Below, piece after piece: positions 53,925 to 64,000 of a stretch of DNA of 64,000 bases. Each line of letters begins with the position of its first letter. The stretch's first letter is position 1. Origin of the DNA: Zoogloeaceae bacterium (GTDB lineage: Bacteria > Pseudomonadota > Gammaproteobacteria > Burkholderiales > Rhodocyclaceae). The translations under genes were made by a program, and so were the position numbers. The stretch lies in assembly GCA_024235675.1 (NCBI GenBank), contig JACKLZ010000005.1, positions 124,001 through 188,000 on the forward strand. Reading direction: 5' to 3'. The notes under the pieces are model-generated. The model was not told the origin of the DNA and did no database searches. It worked only from the letters and a program-made list of their open reading frames with translations.

Positions 53925-55229
53925 ATGCTTCCCACCTTGCGCTTCGCCTTCTTCGCCGCCTTGCTCGGACTGCTGCCGCTTGCCACAGCGTCCGCGGCGC
54001 CGCTGCAACCGCTGATCGACGCGGCGCAGGCGAGCACCGGCATCCTGCGTCTGGCGCCGGGCACCTACGAAGGGCCGGTCAAGATCACCGGCCGGCTGCT
54101 CCTCGATGGCGGCGGCAAAGCCATCATCCAGGGCGACCACCGCAGCTCGGTCATCACCCTGCTGGGCAGCGACTCGGTGCTGCGCGGGTTGATCGTGCGC
54201 GGCAGTGGCGACTCGCACGACCAGATCCACTCAGGCATCTACGTCGAGGGCCACAACAACCGCATCGAGGACAACATGCTCGATGACGTGCTGTTCGGCA
54301 TCGTCCTGCAAAAATCCAACCACAATCTGGTGCGCGGCAACCGGGTGCGCTCGCGCGGCGAAGACACCGCCGACCGCGGCGACGGCCTGCGCCTGTGGTA
54401 CGCGATGGACAACCGCATCGAAGACAATGTGTTCGAACACATGCGCGACCTGACCTTCTCCAACTCGCCGCGCAACCGCATCATCGGCAACACCATCCGC
54501 GACAGCCGGCGGGCGATGAACTTCCTGTTCTCGACGCGCACGCTGGTCGAGGCCAACCTGGCCACCGACAACGCCACCGGCATCGTGGTGATCAATTCCA
54601 ATGGTTTCATCCTGCGCAACAACCGGGTCATGCACGCCATGCATGTGTCGGGGGCGGGCATCGCCATCAAGGAAAGCACCGCCGTGCTGATCGAAGGCAA
54701 TGAGCTGATCCACTGCGCGGTCGGCCTGATGGCCGACTCCTCATCCGACCCGCTGAGCCGGCTGGTGCTGGTGAACAACCGCCTCGCCCACAACGTCACC
54801 GGCATCAACTTCTACGGCGAGCGCGGCGGGCGCATCCTCATCAACAACCGCTTCGAGCACAACCTGTGGCAGGTCACCGCCACCAATGCCGGCGACGTCA
54901 ATGCCGAGCACTGGGCGGGCAACTACTGGGACACCTACCAGGGCTTCGATCTGGACCAGGACGGGGTCGGCGACCAGCCGCACGAGCTGTACCTGTTTGC
55001 CGACCGCATCTGGATGGAAACACCCGAGGCGAGCTTCTTCCGCAATTCACCGCTGATGGAAATGATTGATTTTCTCGAGCGACTGGCGCCCTTCAGCAAT
55101 CCGGCGCTGGTGCTGCGTGACCGTTCACCGGTGATGCGCGCGGCGCCGTGGACGCCCTCGGTCAGCTTCAACCGACCCGCCGGCCAGATTGGTGCGGCGC
55201 CCGATTCAGCCGCGCCAGACGCTCACTGA
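53925..55229 (+). CDS. nosD: NosD-family periplasmic right-handed beta-helix protein
   Basis: 434 residues from ATG 53925 (a GTG two codons upstream is possible). The signal peptide ends around TASAAP. Then come repeated CASH/parallel beta-helix turns rich in N-x-I/V patterns (GHNNRIEDNMLDDV, SNHNLVRGNRVRS, DNRIEDNVFEHM), and a C-terminal GNYWDTYQGFDLDQDGVGDQPHELY with a calcium-like Asp loop typical of NosD. NosD helps mature nitrous oxide reductase, together with NosF and NosY, but none of nosZ, nosF, nosY or nosL is near. An FNR-like half site TTGAT lies at 53857. Confidence 0.88.
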   Translation: MLPTLRFAFFAALLGLLPLATASAAPLQPLIDAAQASTGILRLAPGTYEGPVKITGRLLLDGGGKAIIQGDHRSSVITLLGSDSVLRGLIVRGSGDSHDQIHSGIYVEGHNNRIEDNMLDDVLFGIVLQKSNHNLVRGNRVRSRGEDTADRGDGLRLWYAMDNRIEDNVFEHMRDLTFSNSPRNRIIGNTIRDSRRAMNFLFSTRTLVEANLATDNATGIVVINSNGFILRNNRVMHAMHVSGAGIAIKESTAVLIEGNELIHCAVGLMADSSSDPLSRLVLVNNRLAHNVTGINFYGERGGRILINNRFEHNLWQVTATNAGDVNAEHWAGNYWDTYQGFDLDQDGVGDQPHELYLFADRIWMETPEASFFRNSPLMEMIDFLERLAPFSNPALVLRDRSPVMRAAPWTPSVSFNRPAGQIGAAPDSAAPDAH

Positions 55230-55606
55230 TTGCCGGGCAGCGGCAGCAGCGGCACCGGGGTTGGCTTGGCGCGGCGCGCCTCGGCTTCTTTGAGCCGGGC
55301 TTCCATGGCCTTGATACGCTCACCCCGGTCAATCCGGTTGGCCCGGGCCTCAAGCTTGCGCGCGGTCTGCATCTGCGCGGTGCGATCTTCGTGCGCAGCA
55401 TCGAGACAGGCATTGACCTGAAAACGGTCGTAACAGCCCGATTCGCGCTGCGCAAAACCGGCCTCTGCCGCCTTTCGAATCGACTTGGCCTGCGCGCGCA
55501 GATTCTCGCTGCTGTCGGTGTCATCCGCCGCATGAGCCACCCCTGCGCCGACGGCAGTGAGCAGGCAGGCAAAGAGCAGCGCGGACAAACGGAGCGGGCG
55601 GGTCAT
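55223..55606 (-). CDS. Secreted small coiled-coil protein of unknown function
   Basis: 127 residues from ATG 55606, which fits the signal peptide (LSALLFACLLTAVGAGVAHA). The mature protein is highly charged and helical (LRAQAKSIRKAAEAGFAQRE, RKLEARANRIDRGERIKAMEARLKEAEARR), has two cysteines in GCYDRFQVNACLD that could form a disulfide, and ends in a Pro-rich tail. It is probably periplasmic. I know of no functional assignment. Its 3' end overlaps nosD by 7 bp convergently. Confidence 0.78.
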   Translation of the reverse strand: MTRPLRLSALLFACLLTAVGAGVAHAADDTDSSENLRAQAKSIRKAAEAGFAQRESGCYDRFQVNACLDAAHEDRTAQMQTARKLEARANRIDRGERIKAMEARLKEAEARRAKPTPVPLLPLPGNQ

Positions 55607-55671
55607 GGCGTGAGGATGAGCAGGTAGCAAACGAGCCCGTACAATACCGTTTTTTTGCCCCGATTGCCCAC

Positions 55672-57609
<1,938 letters not shown>

Positions 57610-57772
57610 TCAGTCCGCGCCGGCGCTCGCTGGCTCAAGGGCAGCGACGCCCGTCGGCTTGCCCCCCTGCTGCAGCGCAGCTTGCGCCCACTCCCGCCGC
57701 CTATGACAATTGCCCAGATCAGGCGCCCCGGCCACAAGCCTCGCCGCGCCCCCCCGCCCCCGGAGACCCCGC

Positions 57773-59011
57773 ATGCCATCGCCCCTGCCGCTCGATCTGA
57801 GTGCACTCATCGCCGCGCGCCAACGCATCAACGACGCCATCATCCGCACCGTCCAGTGGCACAACGACCCACTCTCCGAGGCCGTCGGCGCACCGCTGCA
57901 ACTGAAGCTCGAAAACCTCCAGCGCACCGGCTCCTTCAAGCTGCGCGGCGCCACCCACAAGATCGACCGACTGCTGGCCGGCGGCGACCGGCCTGCCGGG
58001 GTGATTGCCGCCTCAGCCGGCAACCACGCACAAGGCGTCGCCCGCGCGGCGTCGCTCGCCGGACTGAGAGCCGTGGTGGTGATGCCCGGCACCGCGCCGC
58101 TGACCAAGATCCAGGCCTGCCGCGCGCTGGGCGCCGAGGTGGTGCTGGAGGGCGACACCCTCGAACAGGCCGCTGACGAAGCCCGTCGCCGCGCCACCGC
58201 CGAGCACCTCGCCTTTCTCCATCCCTACGACGACTGGGACGTGATCGCCGGCCAGGCCAGCTGCGGCCTGGAGATGCTCGAAGACGCGCCCGACATGACC
58301 GTGGCCGTGGTGCCGCTGGGCGGCGGCGGGCTGATCGCCGGCATCGCGATGGCGCTCAAGTTGCAGCGCCCCGACATCCGGGTCATTGGCGTGCAGACCG
58401 AGACCGTCGCGCCCTACCGCAATTTCCTCATCGACGGCACGCTCGAAACCGTGCCGGCGGGCGCCCACACCATCGCCGACGGCATCAAGGTGAAACGCCC
58501 CGGCGAGCGCAACCGGCAAGTCATCGCCGCGCTGGTCGATGAGATCGTGACCGTCGACGACAACGCCATCGCCGAGGCCATCGTCACCCTGGTCGAGCGC
58601 ACCCGCACCATGGGTGAGGGCGCCGGCGTGGTCGGGCTGGCCGCGCTGATGCAGGGCAAGATCCGGCTCGCGCCGACCGACCGCGCGGTCTGCGTGATCT
58701 CGGGCGGCAATGTGGACATGACCCTGGTCGGGCGCTCGATCGACTACGGTCTGGCCTCCAGCGGCCGGCTCATGAGCGTGGCGGTGACCACCTCCGATGC
58801 GCCGGGTCAGTTGCTGACCATGATTCAGCGCGTCGCCGCCCTGGGCATCAACATCCGCCACGTCGAACACCGCCGCGGCGAACTGCATGTGCCGGTCGGC
58901 ATGACCGAAGTGATCTTGCAGATGGAAACCCGCGACTTCGACCACCAGCGCGAGCTGCTGGCCGACTTCACCAGCCAGGGTCTTATCGCGCGCAATCTGC
59001 TTCAGCTATGA
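57773..59011 (+). CDS. ilvA: Threonine ammonia-lyase (threonine dehydratase), with C-terminal ACT-like domain
   Basis: 412 residues. Fold type II PLP enzyme converting threonine to 2-oxobutanoate for isoleucine synthesis. The lysine is in ENLQRTGSFKLRGA (K56), with IAASAGNHAQGVA and VVPLGGGGLIAGI as cofactor loops. The C-terminal 75 residues (MSVAVTTSDAPGQLLTMIQRVAALGINIRHVEH) form a single ACT-like domain, the form found in the shorter catabolic/biosynthetic class, rather than the double domain of E. coli IlvA. ATG 57773 has GGAGA upstream. Confidence 0.92.
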   Translation: MPSPLPLDLSALIAARQRINDAIIRTVQWHNDPLSEAVGAPLQLKLENLQRTGSFKLRGATHKIDRLLAGGDRPAGVIAASAGNHAQGVARAASLAGLRAVVVMPGTAPLTKIQACRALGAEVVLEGDTLEQAADEARRRATAEHLAFLHPYDDWDVIAGQASCGLEMLEDAPDMTVAVVPLGGGGLIAGIAMALKLQRPDIRVIGVQTETVAPYRNFLIDGTLETVPAGAHTIADGIKVKRPGERNRQVIAALVDEIVTVDDNAIAEAIVTLVERTRTMGEGAGVVGLAALMQGKIRLAPTDRAVCVISGGNVDMTLVGRSIDYGLASSGRLMSVAVTTSDAPGQLLTMIQRVAALGINIRHVEHRRGELHVPVGMTEVILQMETRDFDHQRELLADFTSQGLIARNLLQL

Positions 59012-59057
59012 CTGGGGCGAATGGACCAGGCTGAAGCCACCCAAGCCCTGAACCGTT

Positions 59058-59414
59058 TCAGCGAATCCTTACCGACACGCCTGCCTCGCCCCAGCCATGC
59101 ACCAGATCGTGCGCCACCACACGCACCTGCTCGACCCCCGGCGGGATCGCCACGCCACTGAGCGAGCGGGTAAACGGCTGCTCGGTTTCATGCGGATGGA
59201 GCAGCACCCGCCGCCCGAGCACCGCGCCATCCGGCGCACGCACTTCCCAGGCATCGGCGTAGTGGTCCCAGCCGGTGTCGGCATGGCGCACCGTCACCGT
59301 AAAACGACACACCCGTCGCGCGTCGCAATCGGCCACCGCATCGAGCACCTCGGCCTCGCCCGCCCACACAAGGCCCGGCACGCACAGCGCGAGCAGGCCC
59401 AGCGCGCGCCACAT
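59058..59414 (-). CDS. Small secreted protein of unknown function
   Basis: 118 residues. Signal peptide MWRALGLLALCVPGLVWA. The mature part is beta-rich with a Cys pair (DCDARRVCRF) and the segments VTVRHADTGWDHYADAWEV, LLHPHETEQPFTRSL and VVAHDLVHGWGEAGV. His and Asp are abundant, so metal binding is possible but unproven. Its start overlaps the thioesterase stop by one base, so the two are translated together. Confidence 0.78.
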   Translation of the reverse strand: MWRALGLLALCVPGLVWAGEAEVLDAVADCDARRVCRFTVTVRHADTGWDHYADAWEVRAPDGAVLGRRVLLHPHETEQPFTRSLSGVAIPPGVEQVRVVAHDLVHGWGEAGVSVRIR

Positions 59415-59851
59415 CAGGCCACCGCCTGCGGCGCAAAACGCACGGCAAAACCGTCGGGCACGCGCGTCACCTTGCTCGCGGCGTAATCAAAAAACAGGAT
59501 GCCGGTCTTGCCCCGCGCCACTTCGCGCCCGGACTCGGCCTCGCGCATCTGCCACACCAGATCGCAGCCATACTTGTTGAAATCGCAGGCGGCCATGCTC
59601 ACTCGCATCACTTCGCCATGATGGGCTTCGGAACGATACTGCAAGGCGGCATCACACACGATGATGCCCACGCCCTCCACGTCCAGCTCGGTGTAGCCCA
59701 TCGACTTCAGAAAGCGCAGGCGCGCCTCCGACACCACCGTCAGCAACATCGCGTTGTCGAGGTGATTGCCGTAATTGATATGGCTGAGATAGAGCGTGAT
59801 GTCGGTCGAAAAATCGAAAGCGTCGGGCAGATTGATCTGAATGCGGGCCAT
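59414..59851 (-). CDS. Hotdog-fold acyl-CoA thioesterase family protein
   Basis: 145 residues from ATG 59851. The hotdog features are DAFDFSTDITLYLSHINYGNHLDNAMLLTVVSEARLRFL, then IIVCDAALQYRSEAHHGEVMRVSM and KTGILFFDYAASKVTRVP. It should hydrolyse an acyl-CoA thioester; the chain length is unknown. It is divergent from the PACE exporter gene and coupled to the small secreted protein downstream. Confidence 0.88.
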   Translation of the reverse strand: MARIQINLPDAFDFSTDITLYLSHINYGNHLDNAMLLTVVSEARLRFLKSMGYTELDVEGVGIIVCDAALQYRSEAHHGEVMRVSMAACDFNKYGCDLVWQMREAESGREVARGKTGILFFDYAASKVTRVPDGFAVRFAPQAVA

Positions 59852-59886
59852 GGTGAGTACACTGCAGTGAATGAGGTGAGCCTTGA

Positions 59887-60420
59887 TTGAACCACACATC
59901 AGCGCGCGTCGATTTGCATCCAGCCGCCGGCCTGACTATCGTGCCGGTTTTACCACCGGTTGCCGATGTGACACACAAGGCCGTCCCCCTGCGCCGCTTC
60001 TGGGATCGCGCCCGCCAGATCGCCTTGTTCGAGGCCGGCGGCCTGCTGCTCATCACGCCGCCCTTTGCCTGGGCCAGCGGCGTGCCCCTGACCGACTCGC
60101 TAGGTATGCTGGCATTGATCGCGCTGATCGCCGCACTGTGGAATGCCGCCTACAACATCGGCTTCGACTGGGTCGAAGGCCGCCTCACCGGCCGCACCGC
60201 CGACCGTCGCCCCTGGCCGCTGCGCATCGCGCATGCCCTCGGCTTCGAAACCGGCCTGCTGATCATGACCCTGCCCATCGTCATGGCCTGGACCGGCATG
60301 GACTGGCTCACCGCCCTCATCGCCGATCTGGCCCTCGCCGTGGCCTACACGGTGTACGCCTTCGTCTTCAATCTGGCCTACGATCGGCTTTTCCCCATCC
60401 GCGTCCGCGCCACCGAATGA
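59887..60420 (+). CDS. PACE-family multidrug/biocide exporter
   Basis: 177 residues, four helices in two tandem transporter-pair repeats: RRFWDRARQIALFEAGGLLLITPPFAWASGV and RIAHALGFETGLLIMTLPIVMAW each begin with the family-typical charged turn and end in a helix pair. AAYNIGFDWVEGRL and FNLAYDRLFPIR close the halves. Such exporters (AceI relatives) remove polyamines and biocides such as chlorhexidine. The TTG start at 59887 has a GGTGAG site; GTG 59941 or 59968 would be closer to usual lengths, so the start is uncertain. Overlaps murB by 4 nt. Confidence 0.85.
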   Translation: MNHTSARVDLHPAAGLTIVPVLPPVADVTHKAVPLRRFWDRARQIALFEAGGLLLITPPFAWASGVPLTDSLGMLALIALIAALWNAAYNIGFDWVEGRLTGRTADRRPWPLRIAHALGFETGLLIMTLPIVMAWTGMDWLTALIADLALAVAYTVYAFVFNLAYDRLFPIRVRATE

Positions 60421-61433
60421 GCTCTGAACAAACCCGCGTCCCGCTCGACGCCTTCAATACCTTCGGCCTGCCCGCCACCGCCGCACGCTACCGGCGCATC
60501 GACACTATCGACAGCCTGATCACCCTGGCCCGCGAAGGCAAGCTGCGCGGCCCGCGCCTGGTGCTCGGCGGTGGCAGCAACGTGGTGTTCACCGGCGATG
60601 TCGACGCGCTGGTACTGCATGTGGCGCTGCGCGGGCGCGAGCGCCTGGCCGATGCCGACGACGCCTGGCGTGTCGCCGCCGCCGGCGGCGAGCCCTGGCA
60701 CGATTTCGTGCGCTGGACGCTGGACGAAGACCTGCCCGGCCTGGAAAACCTCTCGCTCATCCCCGGCACCGTCGGCGCCGCGCCCATCCAGAACATCGGC
60801 GCCTACGGTCTGGAGATGGCCGAACGCTTCGAATCGCTGGAAGCGGTCGAGCTCGACACCGGCGCACTTCGCCAGTTCAGCGCCGCCGACTGCCGCTTCG
60901 GCTACCGCGACAGCGTGTTCAAGCAGGCCGAAGCCGGTCGCTGGCTGATCACCCGCGTCATCTTCCGCCTGCCCCGCCCCTGGCCACCGCTCACCGGCTA
61001 CGCCGACCTGCAACGCCACCTGGCCGAGCAAGGCATCGTCACCCCCACCGCGCGGCAGATCTCCGACGCCGTCATCGCCGTGCGTCAGGCCAAACTGCCC
61101 GACCCCGCCGTGCTCGGCAACGCCGGCAGCTTCTTCAAGAATCCCATCGTCGACGCCAGCGTCGCCGAACGCCTGCTCGCCGACCACCCCGGCGCACCGC
61201 ACTACCCGCAAGCCGACGGTCGCATCAAGCTGGCCGCCGGCTGGCTCATCGACCAGTGCGGCTGGAAAGGCAAACGCCTCGGCCCGGTCGGCTGCCACGC
61301 CCGCCAGGCGCTGGTCATCGTCAATCATGGCGGCGCCACCGGCGCCGATGTGCGCCAACTCGCCGACGCCATCGCCGCCGATGTACACACGCGCTTCGGC
61401 ATCAGGCTCGAGGCAGAGCCCAACTTTGTATAG
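60417..61433 (+). CDS. murB: UDP-N-acetylenolpyruvoylglucosamine reductase
   Basis: 338 residues. Reduces UDP-GlcNAc-enolpyruvate to UDP-MurNAc for peptidoglycan. FAD-binding LVLGGGSNVVF, GLENLSLIPGTVGAAPIQNIGAYG, the catalytic serine in LGNAGSFFKNP and the closing Glu in LEAEPNF mark a type I enzyme of E. coli style. ATG 60417 overlaps the PACE gene stop; longer frames upstream are shadows of that gene. Downstream lie intergenic inverted repeats. Confidence 0.94.
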   Translation: MSSEQTRVPLDAFNTFGLPATAARYRRIDTIDSLITLAREGKLRGPRLVLGGGSNVVFTGDVDALVLHVALRGRERLADADDAWRVAAAGGEPWHDFVRWTLDEDLPGLENLSLIPGTVGAAPIQNIGAYGLEMAERFESLEAVELDTGALRQFSAADCRFGYRDSVFKQAEAGRWLITRVIFRLPRPWPPLTGYADLQRHLAEQGIVTPTARQISDAVIAVRQAKLPDPAVLGNAGSFFKNPIVDASVAERLLADHPGAPHYPQADGRIKLAAGWLIDQCGWKGKRLGPVGCHARQALVIVNHGGATGADVRQLADAIAADVHTRFGIRLEAEPNFV

Positions 61434-61478
61434 GGCGGGCGGCGAGGGGCCACCCATCGTGCCTCACGACAAACGCTG

Positions 61479-61509
61479 CGTGGTGGGCAGCAAAGCTGAC
61501 CACCCTACG
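61479..61509. repeat. REP-like element, copy 1 (imperfect)
   Basis: CGTGGTGGGCAGC and an imperfect mirror ending ACCACCCTACG. It is the inverted-orientation relative of the element at 61594-61622 (shared GTAGGGTGG and GCCCACCA). Both lie in the 209-bp gap between convergent murB and pirin genes. Confidence 0.7.
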
Positions 61510-61593
61510 AAACTCGCGACCGACTGGATCTTCACAAATGCGCACCGCACGCCTATCGACTTGGGCATAAGCTTTCAGCGCGGCACTGATTTT

Positions 61594-61622
61594 GTAGGGT
61601 GGGCGGCTTGCCGCCCACCATC
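61594..61622. repeat. REP-like element, copy 2 (perfect hairpin)
   Basis: GTAGGGTGGGCGGC, a TT loop, and GCCGCCCACC form a perfect 10-bp stem with a conserved GTAG-type head. With the inverted copy at 61479-61509 it forms a REP/BIME-like pair. It resembles GTAGGGTGGGC repeats dispersed in many proteobacterial genomes. Confidence 0.75.
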
Positions 61623-61642
61623 GTGAATCACCCAACGCCCCG

Positions 61643-62347
61643 TTACGGCGCCATGTCGAACACCAGCAGCTCGGCGCCGTCCCCGTCACTCAGACGCAAC
61701 TGCGTCTCGTCCGCCAAGGCCACGCCATCGCCTTCGGCCAGCGCCACGCCGTTGAGCGTCACCGCCCCCCGCGCCACCTGCACCCAGCCGAGTCGGCCCG
61801 GTACCAGCGTCAGCGTTGCGGTATCGGCACCATCGAGCGTGACGGCGTAGAGGTCGGCGTCCTGGCCGATGTGCACCGAGCCGTCTCGCCCGTCACCGCT
61901 GGCGATCAGACGCAGACCGTTGTTGACCGGCAGGGCGTCGATGCGCTGTTGCCCATAGCCCGGCGGCTGCCCGCGTTTGGCGGGCAAGACCCAGATCTGC
62001 AGCAGGCGCAGCGGCTCGCTGTCGGAGGGGTTGAACTCACTGTGGCGAATGCCGGTGCCGGCGCGCATGTACTGGATCTCGCCGGGGCGGATGGTCGAGC
62101 CATTGCCCAGGCTGTCCTTGTGCGCCAGCGCGCCGTCGATCACATAGGTGAGAATCTCCATGTCGGCATGCGGATGCGTCGGGAAACCGCCGCCGGGGGC
62201 GATGCGGTCGTCGTTGATCACCCGCAGCGGACCAAAGCCCATGTGCGCCGGATCGCGGTACTCGCCGAAGGAAAAGGTGTGCCGTGCGTTCAGCCAGCCG
62301 AAGTTGGCGTGGCCGCGCTCATCGGCCTTGCGGATCGTCATGCTCAT
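61643..62347 (-). CDS. Pirin-family bicupin protein
   Basis: 234 residues. The N-terminal cupin has GHANFGWLNARHTFSFGEYRDP, GFGPLRVINDDRI and the metal site FPTHPHADMEILTYV, with GTGIRHSEFNPS later. The C-terminal half is a second, degenerate cupin. Bacterial pirins such as YhhW have quercetinase activity; the real substrate is uncertain. ATG 62347 has AGGAG upstream. Confidence 0.92.
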   Translation of the reverse strand: MSMTIRKADERGHANFGWLNARHTFSFGEYRDPAHMGFGPLRVINDDRIAPGGGFPTHPHADMEILTYVIDGALAHKDSLGNGSTIRPGEIQYMRAGTGIRHSEFNPSDSEPLRLLQIWVLPAKRGQPPGYGQQRIDALPVNNGLRLIASGDGRDGSVHIGQDADLYAVTLDGADTATLTLVPGRLGWVQVARGAVTLNGVALAEGDGVALADETQLRLSDGDGAELLVFDMAP

Positions 62348-62580
62348 GTCCGTACTCCTGAATGGGTTGCGATGGATTCATGATGGGACAGACGCGAATC
62401 AAAGACAATCCGGCAAGTTGCTGAATAACTGTTCACCAATTCGCAACAATAGAACCCGACGCACGCCGCGACTGCCAGCACCGACGGCTGGCTTGGAGCG
62501 CGCAGCAAACAATGGCATCCTCTGGGTCTGCCGGCGGCCCTTGCGGTCGCCTTTTCCCGAGATTGCAACCGGAGCGAACC

Positions 62581-63708
62581 GTGCCTGGCCTGTTACCCAA
62601 TATCGACCCTGATGGGTTGCTCGAATACTCCGTGGTCTATACCGACCGCGCGCTCAACCACATGTCGGCCCGCTTTCAGGGCGTGATGCGCGACATCTCA
62701 CGTGTGCTCAAGACGGTCTACAAGGCCGACGCGGCCGCCATCGTGCCGGGTAGCGGCACCTTCGGCATGGAATCGGTCGCCCGTCAGTTCGCCGCCGGCA
62801 AGCACTGCCTGGTGATCCGCAACGGCTTCTTCAGCTTCCGCTGGACGCAGATTTTCGAGATGGGCGCCATCCCGAGCAGCCACACCGTGCTCAAGGCCCG
62901 CAAGGCCGACGACGGCGCCCAGTCGCCCTTCGCCCCCGCGCCCATCGACGAGGTGGTCGCCACCATCCGCGCCGAAAAGCCGGCCGTGGTGTTTGCCCCG
63001 CATGTCGAGACCGCCTCCGGCATGATGCTGCCCGACGACTACCTGCGCGCCGTCTCCGACGCGGTGCATGAGGTCGGCGGCCTGTTCGTGCTCGACTGCA
63101 TCGCCTCCGGCACCGTGTGGGTCGACATGGCGGCCACCGGCGTGGACGTGCTGATCAGCGCGCCGCAAAAAGGCTGGAGCGGCTCGCCGTGCTGTGCCAT
63201 GGTGATGATGAGCCAGCGCGCCCTGGCGGTGCTCGACACCACCACCAGCACCAGCTTCGCGGCCGACCTCAAGAAGTGGCTGCAGATCATGCAGGCCTAC
63301 GAAGGCGGCGGCCACGCCTACCACGCCACCATGCCCACCGACGCGCTCACCGTGATGCGCGACATCATGCTCGAGACCGAAGCCTATGGTTTTGACAAGG
63401 TGCGCGACGAGCAACTCGAACTCGGCCGTCAGGCGCGCGCCGCGCTCGAAGCCAAGGGCTACAAGAGCGTTGCCGCGGCCGGCTTCCAGGCGCCCGGCGT
63501 GGTGGTGAGCTACACCACCGATGCCGATGTGCAAACCGGCAAGAAATTTCTCGCCCAAGGCCTGCAAGTGGCCGCCGGCGTGCCGCTGCAATGCGATGAA
63601 CCGGCCGACTACCGCAGCTTCCGCGTGGGCCTGTTCGGCCTCGACAAGCTGCACAACGTCGAACGCACCGTCGCCAACCTGAAAAAGGCACTCGACGCGG
63701 TCGGCTAA
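62581..63708 (+). CDS. Class V aminotransferase (serine/alanine-glyoxylate aminotransferase type)
   Basis: 375 residues from GTG 62581 with GGAG upstream. PLP lysine in LISAPQKGWSGSPCC (K197), with IVPGSGTFGMESVARQF and FAPHVETASGMMLPDD. Relatives use alanine, serine or ureidoglycine with glyoxylate; the exact pair is not predictable here. The frame is open 23 codons further upstream without similarity. No glyoxylate-pathway genes adjoin it. Confidence 0.88.
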   Translation: MPGLLPNIDPDGLLEYSVVYTDRALNHMSARFQGVMRDISRVLKTVYKADAAAIVPGSGTFGMESVARQFAAGKHCLVIRNGFFSFRWTQIFEMGAIPSSHTVLKARKADDGAQSPFAPAPIDEVVATIRAEKPAVVFAPHVETASGMMLPDDYLRAVSDAVHEVGGLFVLDCIASGTVWVDMAATGVDVLISAPQKGWSGSPCCAMVMMSQRALAVLDTTTSTSFAADLKKWLQIMQAYEGGGHAYHATMPTDALTVMRDIMLETEAYGFDKVRDEQLELGRQARAALEAKGYKSVAAAGFQAPGVVVSYTTDADVQTGKKFLAQGLQVAAGVPLQCDEPADYRSFRVGLFGLDKLHNVERTVANLKKALDAVG

Positions 63709-63876
63709 GCACCGCCATCCGGCCGGGCAAAAGGGGCGTGCCAGCGCCCCGCGCCCGGCCGGAGTCGCACCAGGCAATACCCGAAGCGTCGCATTCGGCC
63801 ACATCAAAACCATCGCTTGGCGCACGGCCAGACACTGCGCAACATGCGCCCATGTCTCACCACATGGAGTCATGTC

Positions 63877-64000
63877 ATGGCAGCCCTTAGCCCCCAATCG
63901 TCAGTTGCTCACCCCACGCAAGCGCGGCACCACCGCCGCTCGCCGCTGAAAACACTGCACCGTCTTCTGCTCGCCGTCGTGCTCGCCTGCAGCCTGAGCA
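63877..64000 (+). CDS. Protein with N-terminal hydrophobic segment, cut by window edge
   Basis: An open frame from ATG 63877 to the right edge gives 41 residues: a His/Arg-rich start (ARHHRRSPLKTLHR) followed by LLLAVVLACSLS, which looks like a signal peptide or membrane anchor. GGAG stands 10 bases upstream. The rest of the gene is outside the window and the family cannot be named. Confidence 0.6.
   Translation, partial: MAALSPQSSVAHPTQARHHRRSPLKTLHRLLLAVVLACSLS

Overview
The window is GC-rich chromosomal DNA with dense, frequently overlapping bacterial genes. The gene content points to a betaproteobacterium of the Rhodocyclales (Zoogloeaceae/Azoarcus-Thauera type). Pointers are the gshA-gshB-PTS EIIA-HPr-Enzyme I arrangement, metX-metW, a type 2 ArgC, two PEP-CTERM proteins, an MbnH-family di-heme enzyme and a NosD protein. 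This placement is inference from gene content. I saw no rRNA, tRNA or CRISPR array.

Layout. 0-12.3 kb is almost entirely minus strand: ilvE; metXW behind a promoter, a candidate SAM-II riboswitch and a terminator; then, reading upstream, ptsI, ptsH, an EIIA, apbE, an M48 protease, a DUF898 membrane protein, gshB, a small membrane protein and gshA. 12.3-26.8 kb is a mosaic: a PEP-CTERM protein behind a clear sigma-54 promoter, a decayed globin-coupled diguanylate cyclase, two LysR regulators with divergent partners, a Cds1-like PLP enzyme facing benE, argC, an ABC1 kinase with a helical partner, a zinc-type oxidoreductase, and a CHRD-domain PEP-CTERM protein.

27-33.9 kb holds a DMT exporter, an orphan MbnH-like di-heme enzyme, a YeeE/YedE sulfur-compound transporter, a double-cupin protein, a FeeM-type N-acyl amino acid synthase fused to a C-terminal PilZ (c-di-GMP receptor) domain, and a CBS protein. 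33.9-37.8 kb has a C45-type acyltransferase and gabT separated by GC-rich repeats, an intact IS481-family element just upstream of gabT, and a GGDEF tail fragment. 38.0-41.7 kb is a tightly coupled five-gene operon (isochorismatase-like hydrolase, DJ-1/PfpI protein, LysE exporter, EamA exporter, GlxA-type AraC regulator).

41.8-64 kb holds a phosphate transporter with its DUF47 partner, a four-PAS hybrid histidine kinase, a complete proVWX osmoprotectant importer, an acyltransferase, an MFS transporter, two ABC-F ATPases (ybiT and yheS types), an orphan nosD, ilvA, a thioesterase, a PACE exporter, murB, a pirin and a class V aminotransferase.

The most noteworthy items are the FeeM-PilZ fusion, which would link c-di-GMP to N-acyl amino acid synthesis; the sigma-54/PEP-CTERM pairing; the SAM-II leader of metXW; an MbnH enzyme without its usual partner; and the IS481 copy, whose transposase start lies in a fold-back hairpin and whose stop codon comes from the target duplication. 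Two diguanylate cyclase remnants beside an intact PilZ effector suggest remodelling of c-di-GMP signalling, which is inference.
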